Shown piece after piece: positions 11,509 to 22,356 of a DNA stretch of 64,000 nt. The stretch is from Lepas anatifera (lineage: Eukaryota > Arthropoda > Thecostraca > Lepadidae), in the NCBI GenBank assembly GCA_034440635.1, contig JAOTON010001592.1, positions 418,001 through 482,000 on the forward strand. The letters are read 5' to 3'. Under the pieces are notes generated by a model that saw only the letters and a program-made list of their open reading frames with translations, did not search any database and had not been told where the DNA came from. How positions within the stretch are numbered: position 1 is the stretch's first letter; every line of letters begins with the position of its first letter. Made by a program: the position numbers and the translations under genes.

Positions 11509-11884
11509 GTTACGGTAACCTTTGAAACACGGGGTGTGTTTCGTGACGGTAACCTCTGAAACACGGGGTGTGTCTCGTGACGGTAACCTCTGAAACACGG
11601 GGTGTGTCTCGTGACGGTAACCTCTGAAACACGGGGTGTGTTTCGTGACGGTAACCTCTGAAACACGGGGTGTGTTTCGTGACGGTAACCTCTGAAACAC
11701 GGGGTGTGTTTCGTGACGGTAACCTCTGAAACACCGGGTGTGTCTCGTGACGGTAACCTCTGAAACACGGGGTGTGCCTTGTGACGGTAACCTCTGAAAC
11801 ACGGGGTGTGTCTCGGTGACGGTAACCTCTGAAACACGGGGTGTGTTTCGTGACGGTAACCTCTGAAACACGGGGTGTGTTTCG
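11509..11884. repeat. 34-bp minisatellite, 11 copies
   Basis: Eleven nearly identical head-to-tail units contain GTGACGGTAACCTCTGAAAC followed by ACGGGGTGTGTTTC. Unit length is 34 bp except for one 35-bp unit near 11810. Variation is confined to a few sites, chiefly T/C in GTGTTTC versus GTGTCTC. There are no spacers between units. Confidence 0.95.
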
Positions 11885-11944
11885 TGACGATAGCTGGCAC
11901 GACTCCAAGTCAGCGCTCCAGGACGTGGGTGCTCTGTGTCGCAG

Positions 11945-12180
11945 GGACCTGCCTGTAGCTTGCGTGTACTGCAGTCTTATCTGTAGCTATGCTGCACTGG
12001 GAGAGCTTGCATGCGGCTATGCTGTACCGCAATGTCTTGCCTGTGACTGTGTTGTACCGGACTGACCTGCCTCCAGCTATGCTGTGCCGCACGGACCTGC
12101 CTCCAGCTATGCTGTGCCGCAAGGACTTGCCTCCAGATTGTGCCGCAGGGAACCTGCCTGTAGCTTTGATGTGACGCAAA
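11945..12180. repeat. Degenerate ~30-bp minisatellite
   Basis: About seven imperfect units of the type GACCTGCCTCCAGCTATGCT then GTGCCGCACG are present. The three units from about 12062 to 12150 are best preserved, and units toward the left have drifted and vary in length. It starts about 60 bp after the 34-bp minisatellite but has an unrelated unit. Confidence 0.75.
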
Positions 12181-14470
12181 ATTTTTATGTTACTATACTG
12201 TGACTCAGGTCTGTGGTTATAGAGGTTAAGACCGCCTGGAGTTTGGGTCTCACATAAGGCTCCCTTAGGGTTTTACTACTGTATCGTTGTCAACAGTGGT
12301 GGATACAAGTTGGGCTAGGGGGCTTTTCCCAGAAATTTGTGAGTGCCCACTGTAATCACATAGTTAAAGGTTATTCGAGTATTTAGGTATAGGTGGGGTA
12401 GGGCTGAACTCCCCAGCCCCCCTGAAATGGAAGACTACATCCGCTACTGAGTATCAACTCATCAGGGACCAGCCCTCCCCCCTCCTCTGGATCGAGAAAA
12501 GCTATCCATCCTATCCGGGTGTTCTGTCTGAAGCTCGTGGTCTTGTCTGTAGCTCTGCTTTACCCGTGAGTCATGTCTATCGTAATGCGGTGCAGCTAGA
12601 TCCTCTCCAGGGGCCGAAGACTCGAGCTGGCCCTTGGTAGACTGCTACAACAATCTGTCTGCGGCGTTCATTTGCAAACAAACTGACTCGGACACAGGCA
12701 CTAAGGACGTGGATGGCCGATCCGGGACTCCTGGCTCGAATTCCTCAAAATTATACGAATGAAATGAGCAGAGATCAGCATTACATTGTACAAAATCTGC
12801 CAAGCAGTTAAGAACGGGGCGATTGATTCCTCAACAAAGTGTCTAATGACAGAGCCCGGGGCCCTGCATCAGGCTCGATGGGTGATGCTGGTAAACACTA
12901 CACTACGCTTGTGTGTGTGTTCAGTGAAAAACTGATTGATCTGAGGTGAGTGGTTTACTTAATTCCCAACCATTACGCACCCAGCTGGTTCTGATACAGG
13001 CTTTGTCCCTGGACATCAGATGGCGCCAAAAAAACTTAATCTTCTTAGCGCAGCTGTCACGAGCACGGAACGGTTTCTTGGCTCAAGAGGAAATGTGCTG
13101 GTGGGTGTGCTCGCCGATGAAAATCCAAGCAGGCGGCAGAAGGCAGTTCACCAAACTGCTCTGGCGCCTGAGGTCAGCAGAGAAGAAAATGATGGCCAGC
13201 CTACAGGTTCAATTGCATCAGCGTGTTTTCCGAAAATCAACTTCATAGTAACTTACTGCGACAAGATGATCAACCGGGATGAAAGACTCTCCCCTGAATA
13301 TGACGCCCACGGAAGAAGAGCTCCATAAAACACTCCGACAGGCCTGGAATTTTTATATTTCCATGTCATTTCCAGGGTGTAGAAATATGGATTCGAAAAA
13401 GTGATGGTAGCACCCTCTAACAAGGATGGACGCGACCGACGACATGTTTTTACCATGGCCAGGTCCCAGTTCCGTTACAAACTGACCAAGCGGGAACCGA
13501 AGCGAGACTTTCTAGTCGCTTGCCATCTCGTGAAGCGAGTTACGATGAAACCTAATTATATGAAAATCTAATGCCAATTTTTAGATGATAAATTTGAAAA
13601 CAATTTCTATTGTACCCGAGGCTTTGGAAAAAGAACGTTGTTACTGGTTTCTAAAATCACTGCCTGGATTGAGCTGAAAACAATTCGTAGGACTGCTGGA
13701 AGGAATCATTAGTTAAGCGACACAAATTCTGTGTACACATCAATACGCTACACAAATTACCAGAAAGTCTATCTAAAATCGTATCGGTGGGCTGTGTGGA
13801 AAACTTAAAATTTTCATCCAAGAAGTCCCAAGTGAAATGCTTACGGCCTACGTGTTAGCATATGGACCATCCAAAACAGGCCTGTATAACACTGATGGAG
13901 ATCTAAATCCGATTCCTAGCAATTCTAACTCCATTTTTATCTTCATTCCTTGTTAAAAATGTCCCAGTGGACGTATTCTTGCCTCTTAAAACATTGGTCC
14001 TCATCTATTATATAGCATCTAGCATGAAATCAACAGCACATAAAGACTTATAGATTGAAAGGGAAAGTTAATTGCTTCCGCAAGTCCGTTTGTTTGGGGT
14101 TTTAGGCTTTACGATCAGATTAATTTTTTATCTGCATGGCCACTTTCATTGACTTCTCATTGCAATGATGGCTTTTTTTGTTCGACGTCAGGCGTGGTAT
14201 CTGACAGTCGTGACTCCTGGGGAGGCGATCTGGTTAGACCGCTTCCATATCACTGATTGAGGCCGACTGCTCCTAGACATTCCTTTCCTCTGCCATCCCG
14301 CTGCTGCCCCCGAAGGCATCCCATCAGATCTTGTTCGCACTCACCAAATTATTTACACAGTTAGTGTTTTGATACATGTTTGTGTATTTTTATCTCAGTG
14401 CATAGGGTCTCTAATAAACTGAATATATTCAATGATGACGTCTTCAAGTACTTTTACCCACGTGCCATTC
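12181..14470. other. Gene-free stretch
   Basis: No frame, splice structure or repeat that I can name. The frames near 12946-13328 lack supporting features. Confidence 0.4.
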
Positions 14471-14748
14471 TATAGTCAGATCCGGGATTTGCGATGGGGA
14501 GGGGTGCCATAGTAGGTTGGACACCATTTCTCCTCGAGGGGTGCCGCTTCTAAGGTACTGCGTATTAGATGTGTGTAAAATCACATTGTGGAGGCTACAT
14601 TCCTTGCATCCTGTGGGCGTGGGTGGAAAGGGACGCTTCAGGGGGCGCCGAGGCAGTTTCAGGGGCTCCTTGACGCAGTGTGGACACGCCACGTGCTCCA
14701 TCATCAGGGGGCGACACCTGTGCCCTTTTCTCCCTGGATCTGTCTGGT
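14471..14748. mobile_element. Decayed copy of GGATCC-ended MITE (family G)
   Basis: It starts TATAGTCAGATCCGGGATTT and ends CCCTGGATCTGTCTGG, degenerate versions of the family G terminal repeats. The interior keeps the order of GGGGTGCC, GGGACGCTTCAGGGGGCGCC and GGGGGCGACACC blocks seen at 18516-18780. Confidence 0.55.
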
Positions 14749-16794
14749 TGTGCCTATGTGCCGTTCACAAAAATGTCTGGTAAAAACTATTTATTTTTTG
14801 CTTCTAAAACCTCTGCCGTTTCAGCTGTCCTATCATTACCAGCCGCGCCCTATAAGTCCCCGAGGTGGACTGGGCCCTGTGACATATGGCCCCAGGGCAA
14901 GCCTCCCAGCGAACACCGGTGTTGGCGGCGGTGGACTGACATTGTTTCATTATTTCATTGCTTTATTCATGGGAACATACTGAAATGCGAGGAAGGCAAC
15001 ATGAAAGGAAAATCTTATCATTTCCGTTTTTCGAAGTATTTCAGAAAATGCTCAGAGAAAATAATGCGCCGAATTTAGAACAAATAAGTCTGGACAGAAG
15101 TATCCTCGATATTTCACGTCACCGCATTGCAATTGTGCTTATGAAAGAAGGAAAGCTCATAGACCATTGACAACACTCTGTTGCCTTATTTCCGCAATAA
15201 TGATGTCAAATTGGATTTCTTCTCTCTGTCGGAAAAGACTCGGATTTCTCCACAACCATTGTCAAATTCGTAGATCTCGCAATTTGCTAGTGAGCAAAGT
15301 TCAAAGGTTCTTGGTAGAGCACCTAATGTTTATATTATGTATTTTCACGAACTGTGGTATGTTTTTTATAATAAGCGTCGTCGCCGAAAAAAATTGTGAG
15401 CGGGCCAGTGAATTTGTAATCTCCTGCTGGCAAGAAAATTTCCCCTAAAAACAAAAACTCGTGGGATATGAGCTACTTGGTACCTTCCCCGCATACCGAT
15501 TACAAAATCTCCTGATTTTTTTCAAAATGCCTGAAATCGGGACTATTTCCGACGAAACAGGTGGCGGGGACAAGTCCCCCTGGATAACTGCTCTCACTGT
15601 CGTCACATACAGCTTTCTTGTGCTGTACACGATAAGACGCAGTTTGCGAATAGGCCCTCCCTAAATACCAAGCCATAGATCCGCCCCTGGGGAAGATAAT
15701 ATCTGTGTGAACCTACCTACCTAAATGCTTGCAATTCTTGTAGTACTGAAGCGCATCGACAGCGTGTCCACAGGCAGCCAATACAGGCAGTCCAAACTTC
15801 GCCTACCACCCCCCCCGATGGGCATTACCCGTCTGGGTCCGTCACTCTACATTCAGAAAAAATTCCGCGGCGACGTCCCTGGCTGCCTTAATACCTTATG
15901 CATGCCTCCTAGGAAGTAGCTCGACATATTTGCGACTTTAAAAGAAGACAAATCTAATTGCAGCTTACGGTGCCCCGCTATCCACCCCCGCTCTCCATTT
16001 ATGCCTTTAGGTACCTAAAATACGGAAGAAGTAAAACGCGTCTTTTGGAAGGAAAAGGAATCGTGTCCTTCCCATGGCCAAAATATGCACTTTTAAGACT
16101 TCTCCATTCTCATTTCCTTCTTCAATGGTCCACAACAAAAAGAGCAAAAGAAAACAGGACCATCGGGAAGCCTTATGTTTATAGGCTATTTATAGCCTAT
16201 TATTTATATCTTAAAAAAACATTTGCGTATAACGTTAAATTGTGTTTTGTGCATACTTGTTTTTAGCAACACTTTTAAACCTTAGTCTGTGCCGCCTTGC
16301 TCTATGACACATATTTACCTCGAAAAAGGTCAGGATAGCCCCAGCTTCCATGGAGATGAAGGCATGAAATGTGCTTATCTATTCTGTTGCAACATTACTT
16401 TCGTTTGCGCCTGCATTCCAGTCGCCAGCGACGCTGCGGCTACCTTGAAACCGCCTAAGAAATGCATGCTGTCACCAAAAAGTGGGGCTCCTCGTAACGG
16501 TATGCATAGTTTGCACTGACGACAACGCTGACGGGTACCGACAAGACCGGGTGTCGGCTGGGCGTAAATCCCTTGTCGGCGTCTCACCGACGCTCTGTCG
16601 CTCGCCACTAATCCCATGGACTTCAATTAACCTGCAGTCAAGTTCATGCATGCAAATAGACTTTAACTGATCTCAGTCGTGAATGAAATTTAGCGAAATA
16701 GATTGCTGTATTTGTCCTTAAAATAGCTGACCAAATTGCGCCTGTTTTCAAAATACTCAGACATCAGGCAATGAGATAGCTTTCTTCTCGTCTT
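14749..16794. other. Gene-free stretch
   Basis: Mostly AT-rich sequence with no supported exon. TAGATCCGCCCCTGGGGA near 15676 resembles the phrase near 11096. Confidence 0.4.
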
Positions 16795-17105
16795 TATTGA
16801 CTGCAGCACAGGGGTCGAAAACCCTACCATTTCGGCATTCCAAATGGTGACAGCCTAAGGTGGGCAAGGTGGCAAAAAATAACCGACATGTTAGCTCCAG
16901 ACTAATAACGGAACAAATCGCCGAAATTGGCAACTGTAATTTGAACTCGCAGTGTTTTTTCAACAGCTAGGATGGTCCTGGAGTATCCATTTGGTATCCT
17001 ACTAACGCAAAACGTGCCACATTTTGCAGCCTGAGCTGGTGACACATTTATGGTTTGACATATTTGAATGGTGACACACTGAACACTCTCTTGGCCCCTG
17101 CTGCA
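16795..17105 (-). repeat. Dispersed repeat family H, copy 1 (inverted)
   Basis: Its reverse complement matches 29070-29395 over roughly 300 bp: the same order of CACCTTGCCCACCTTGGGCT, a GGAAAACG/GAAAAAAC block, ATGGATACTCC, GTAGGATACCAA and a GTGACACA block. Divergence is considerable. No coding capacity is visible and termini are unclear. Confidence 0.6.
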
Positions 17106-17767
17106 GCGTGAGCCCGAGTCCAGTGATCCCGCACCAAGTGCAAGTTGTGTGTATGCGTACAGAAGTATGCGCGCATATCGCAAAGGTGCGCCTTATACAC
17201 CCGAAATTCCCCAAAATCGAACGTGGCAAATGAATACAAGGCCCTTAGCCAACTAAGACCGACTAAAAGCTGTAGTTTTTGCGCATTATGGTAAACATCA
17301 CTCTTCAATCAATTCAACGCTTGTTCGGCTTTGGTAATTATCTCTGAATCCGATAAACAGGCCTGGTAGCGCTGTCCTGAGCGTATTAGAAAGTCGTGTG
17401 TACCGGCTGGTATTTTGCGACACTATTCTGATCAGTAGTACCCAGTCACAGCTGGCACGTGACACTATCGGATTTCCAGTGAGGTCTCGCCTCCATCCGT
17501 CTATTGGCTGAACTCCAGCGCCATGTACAGCCGTGCAGCTCTTCCGGGCGTCCCTCTAGCCAAGCGGATATTACTGGTAATGACGGGGCGGGCCAGCGTG
17601 CGAGAGCAGCCTGGTCACATACTGGGGTTCAGGTCATTGCATCTGACTGGAAAGCAGCTATAAACTTGAATACCTTAACTTAACACACGCACTGGAGGGG
17701 GCTTTGGAGCCCCTCACCTATTTTTTCCAGGTGGCTAGAGAACTGCTCGTAGCCAGAAAAGGCTGCT

Positions 17768-17769
17768 AT

Positions 17770-17815
<46 letters not shown>
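17768..17815. repeat. (TA)n microsatellite
   Basis: An almost uninterrupted run of about 24 TA units. Confidence 0.95.
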
Positions 17816-17819
<4 letters not shown>

Positions 17820-17844
17820 CATGTCAAAATGTGTTTGTACTTAT

Positions 17845-18130
17845 ATGCTTTCAAAGTTAGATCTACATTTTGAGATCACCACAATCACGCGGTCGCACCA
17901 GTTCGGCTGCATCAGAGACCGAGTAGTGACGCCATAACGCCATATAAACGATATTATATGCCAAGGTAACCTCACATAAAGGTCGAGGTCACAGGTCAAA
18001 GCTCCTCTCAACCTTTTCAAGGTCATTGGCCCCAATGCTTTCGGTCAAGTGGAGTTACTCAGTATGACGTCTATAATGTTATGGCGTCATAGTTAAGGTA
18101 GTTCAGTGTAAAGCTCAAGGTCAAACCTCA
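17845..18130 (+). mobile_element. Dispersed repeat family C, copy 1
   Basis: It matches 63745-64000 in the same orientation: ATCACGCGGTCGCACCAGTT, CGATATAAACGA-like, AAGGTCACC-like and CAAGGTCATTGGC blocks in order. Inside, GTGACGCCATAAC (17927-17939) and GTTATGGCGTCAT (18078-18090) form a 12-13-bp inverted repeat, suggesting element termini near those points. It is rich in AAGGTCA half-sites. Confidence 0.6.
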
Positions 18131-18515
18131 TTGCCAACGGGTGCTGTAATGCTGTTTATAGTGCAAATTCTAGAGAATATATAATAATTAAGCCAAGTTA
18201 AGAATGATCGTGGCATGCTCCTTGCACTGGGAGACGAACATCTATTCTCTCTTGACTCAGACGAGGAGGAAAGCTTGAATGTCTTCGTTATCGTATGTGA
18301 TTACCCAGCATTGCTTGAATTTAGAATGACCCGTGCTAGGCTTCAGACAATTTCACTCTTGAAGTACATTTCCCACGCCAGTGAAGTTGTTCTAATAATT
18401 TATTGTTACAACAAAAAATTAGAAACCATTGTGCTGCGGCAATCTTTCTGATTTTACAACTGGTGACCAACCAATCAAATATGGGTGGTTTTGACAGGAT
18501 CTCTTTAGGGTAGTC

Positions 18516-18780
18516 CATAGGCGGATCCAGGATTGCCGATCGGGGGGCACCTTCCCGGGGGCGCCATCCGGACCGGGGGGCGCCATCCGGACCAGGGGGC
18601 GCCACTTATGACCGGCAAAAGCTATCAGGTGGGCGCCAAATCCTATCGGTGGGCGCCGACTTTCGCATCCTGGGGGGGGTGGAAAGCGACATTTCAGGGG
18701 GGCGCCATCGACCTTTCAGGGGGCGCCGAGGGTCGATCGGGGGGGCACGTGCCCCCCTTGCCCCCCTGGATCCGCCTATG
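18516..18780 (+). mobile_element. GGATCC-ended MITE (family G), best-preserved copy
   Basis: A perfect 16-bp terminal inverted repeat is present: CATAGGCGGATCCAGG at 18516-18531 and its reverse complement at 18765-18780. The 265-bp interior is a series of G-runs alternating with GGCGCC words and has no coding frame. Related copies lie at 14471, 22023, 38514, 41172 and 55106. Confidence 0.85.
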
Positions 18781-19329
18781 GGGTATGTAAAATTTCTGAT
18801 TTTTGGTAGGCTGGTTAGCATTTGGGACAGGAAGGTGGAAGCGAATTTGGAAGATACAGAAACTTGGAGGAGCAAAGTAGCATCTGGTCGGGCTGCCGTA
18901 TCCGGCTTAGCCAGGACTTGCAACTTTCAGAAAAGTTGTGAGATGTATCAGGGATGGGCCCTACCAAGCATTGAAGCGCTATGCTTCGTCATTGCACCCG
19001 CATTTAAAAGGGGGTCTCTGTCGCGTATTTTGGGAAAATTACACGTATGTTAACACCTCGATAGTTCCCGTCCAGCGCCACAATTTAAAGGTAAAGTATC
19101 GTGGAATGTCACCCAGGTATTAAGCACAGCAAGTGATGTCCCGCTGAAGCCAAGCATTCAACACCTGGTCACGGCAGCAGTGTTTCAAAATGGTCAACAC
19201 CGTTCAATAATTCAGCAGAGGGCATTCGTAACACTCCAGTGTCCCAACAATGTATGCATACAGTGAATCCTCTAACTAGTATTTTAGGAATTTCCAGCTA
19301 TTCCTAAACTATCCGCTCTGTGAGTTTCT
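18781..19329. other. Gene-free stretch
   Basis: No supported feature. Confidence 0.4.
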
Positions 19330-19690
19330 CTTCGGCTTCAGTCCGGGCCGTAAAATTTAACGACCAATTACCCGCCGGCTCTAAGCGCGGCCGCTTCCGT
19401 CCGGCGCCGAGAGGGCACCGCAGTGCCGCCAATCCCCAGAGCCGACCAGCCTGCCGCTTTTGTGCAACGCCGGCGCCGGCGGCACCTTCTCCGCGGCTGG
19501 GTCACTAATCAGCCATCAGCAGAGACGGACAGCTCCGCGGCCGCGGCCGGCGCCGGTGTCATCACCACCCTCCGGCGCCAGTCCTGCACGGCACGCGCGC
19601 CGCTGCGGTCCCACCCAGCGCCGGGAGCGACGCCAGCGCCACCTTCACGGCACCGCTCCTCTGCTGGTGTCCTCAGCCTGTTTAGTTGTG
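19330..19690. promoter_or_regulatory. CpG-rich island, possible promoter or first exon
   Basis: An isolated 350-bp island with GCGGCCGC, GGCGCC and dense CpG stands out from AT-rich flanks on both sides. Frames through it are Pro/Ala/Arg-rich and not recognisable. No TATA box, splice donor or neighbouring exon could be tied to it, so a promoter role is only a possibility; a GC-rich exon of an unrecognised gene is the alternative. Confidence 0.3.
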
Positions 19691-22022
19691 CTTGTTTTTA
19701 TGTGGCCCTGTATTCGCCTGATATTTGATGCTGAAAAAAGTATGAGCCATTGCCATATTGCCAGTCCTATTTGCCACATATCCTAGCTAGAGCCATATTC
19801 CCGCTTCCGAAAATGCGTTTTTTTCAAATCTACACAGCATTAGAACCTGATAAAGCCGATTATCTTTTAGAATGATTATCACATTTCACTGGTCTGCTAT
19901 TTCAACTGGTCAGGCGTGATCAGGCGGGCCCCATCACTGTGTCAGCCCCGGTAAACACGTACCGGAGATTTTCTCCCAAAACCTTTCTAGGCTTCTTGGA
20001 ATCACGTCAGTGCAGCCCCCATAAAGCAAAGTTAGAAAATTTGCCATAAACTGATTATTCACCCATAAATGAATTATATAACTCTTACTTACTTACTTAT
20101 GGCTTTTTATTAGGCGTTCTGTGCATAGCACCTTTGCCCGCCTCTAAAGGAGTGTGTGGGAGAATTTTAGAATTTTGCGTGAGGGCAAGCTACGTTAGTC
20201 TGTTGAAGCAATGGGAGTTATTTCAAGTAATGGGTTGCAAGATGTTTCAGCTTGCGACTGGACGGTCGTGGCAATGGCATAGCCATGCCAAGGGAGGTCT
20301 TTTAATAAAATTAGACCCGCAGAGTGCGAAGTTTATCTCTGTGGTTGAAGACCTTAAATTATTTGGAATTTAGAATTTAGAATTTTGTGTGTCAGCTACT
20401 ATTGTCCGCTTGTCTAACTCACATCGGTGCTGTTTTTATATTCAAACATCAACGATGTTCTGTCGTTTAAGCACCCCATCAGCGTGAAAAAATAATGAAA
20501 TTAAAAAGTTATAGATACCACTTAGGCCTCGGAAAAATATAAAATCCTTCAAACACCTTGATTTTTCTCGCTCATGAAGTGCAAGAGCGAAACGGATTTA
20601 GTAGGGAGTCCAAGATAAAATCGGTAGCGGTATTGACAGCAACCAAAGAGAACGTTGCCGAGAAGGGTGGTAGCGTAGGCTTTCTATGATATTGTAAAAA
20701 GCAAGTGTATATTTAGGCAAAAGAACAAACAACATACAATAGAGCCCAGACAATGAACGGCTAAATTACTACACTCATTGTAGTAATTTTGACGAATAAG
20801 ATTAGCACAAAAGTGGCTTAAAAGAAGACAATATCAATGACACAGACATTTGGGTGTCTGAATCTGGCACTCCAACGTATTTCGTTACACAGGGCTACTG
20901 ACAACCTTGCATATTATCGCGAATACACGGCTTAAATAAACGCAGCAGACCAATGATGGTAGCTAGATTCCATGCAGCACGCCCTCTAGATTTTTAAAGT
21001 ATAAAAGATTGGCATCAAACTGGAGACGGTTGCTCCTTTTTGCCCTCCATGTCAGCCCATGCCTGCACATTTTCTACACAGGAAATTATTCTACCTATAG
21101 GTGTGTTCATAAGTGACGCCACCGACAACAAAAGTGAGGGGGTCAGTAAAATTCAGCCTCCTGCATACAAGACTAGTTCCCCTCTAGAAACAAGACTTGT
21201 TGGACTTGGACTTCTTGCTATCTTCCCAACATACTGGTCAGAAAACGTTCCAATTTTTCCGCTTGGCTGAAATGGGAGAACTTTTTAAAGTGTGGGGGAG
21301 GGGGCCAGTGGTTAGCGCCCCTTGACCCCCTTTCCGATGCCTGTGGGCCTGTTACTGCGCCTCTACTTTTACTACCGATGCGGCAGCTATAATCTAAGGA
21401 GAATTTTCCCAGAATTTCATTCACTTTACTATCACTAGCTAATATCCTCTTGCGTGAGCTTCACATCAAATATTGCAGAATGCTCACAAGCCAAGAATGT
21501 CATTATGAGCGACAGCTCTTGCGATGCACTGCTGGTAATCGCTTTTACTTTGAGAGATCTGCAATCACAGGCACCCGTCAAGCAAGCACCTTTCCTGGCC
21601 TCTAGTGTCTTCCTTTATTTGCTTAGCAAAGATGTCTATCATCGAGGAAGAGCATTCCTGTGGGCGGTACCCGCTCTGCACGGTGAGCCGGGTCCAGCCA
21701 TTAATCTCGTACTGGGACTGCCATAGATGGATGTGGCCTGTCCACTGGAGGCCTCCGCAGCCACGGAATTGATGCTAAGCTTCTCAGTTCTGTCAAAAAT
21801 ATCGACAGCTTTAATGTTTCTGCTAATATGCAATAATAAATGAAGATGCTGCCAACATATGAGGTTTTGTATGTACTAATCGGTGAAGATTAATTAATAC
21901 TTGTAAGACACGGAGTGACTTCAATCCATTAGGGAAAAAATGCGGGTAGCCTCTGTTTTACCAGCTTCTATTATGAGATATTGATGGATATGTATAAGTT
22001 GGAAGCTAATTATTGTGTGAAG
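19691..22022. other. Gene-free stretch
   Basis: AT-rich sequence without supported exons. AGTGGTTAGCGCCCCTTGAC near 21307 looks like repeat debris. Confidence 0.4.
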
Positions 22023-22356
22023 CATAGGGGAATCCGGGATTGCTGATCGTACTTGTTTCGGCAGTACATATAATAAATTGGAACGATATAGGGCAGTGGG
22101 GGAGAGGGGGAGGCAGATGCTGGGAGCCGCCACCCTGGACCACGGGAGTGCCACTTTTGAACGACAAAATCATCAGATGGACGCCACATTCCATCGTGGT
22201 GGCGCCGATACTCGCGCCCTGGGAGGGGGCAGGGGAAAACGAGATCTCAGTGGAACGCTATTAACCTTTCACGGGGCACTGTGATCATTTTTTCGGGCGC
22301 CGAGGGTCAATGGGGCGAGGGAGCATGTGCCCTCTTACCCCCTGGATCATCCTATG
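22023..22356 (+). mobile_element. Family G MITE, diverged and enlarged copy
   Basis: The ends CATAGGGGAATCCGGGATTG and CCTGGATCATCCTATGG match the family G terminal repeats with a few substitutions. The interior keeps the family order but carries about 60 bp of extra AT-rich sequence near the left end. Confidence 0.65.

Noticed and set aside
11509..11884. CRISPR-like array
   Set aside because: Repeats are directly adjacent with no unique spacers, and the genome is eukaryotic.
11403..11908. Minus-strand repetitive frames of up to 165 codons
   Set aside because: They are readings of the 34-bp minisatellite in all three frames; no start context, splice site or family match.
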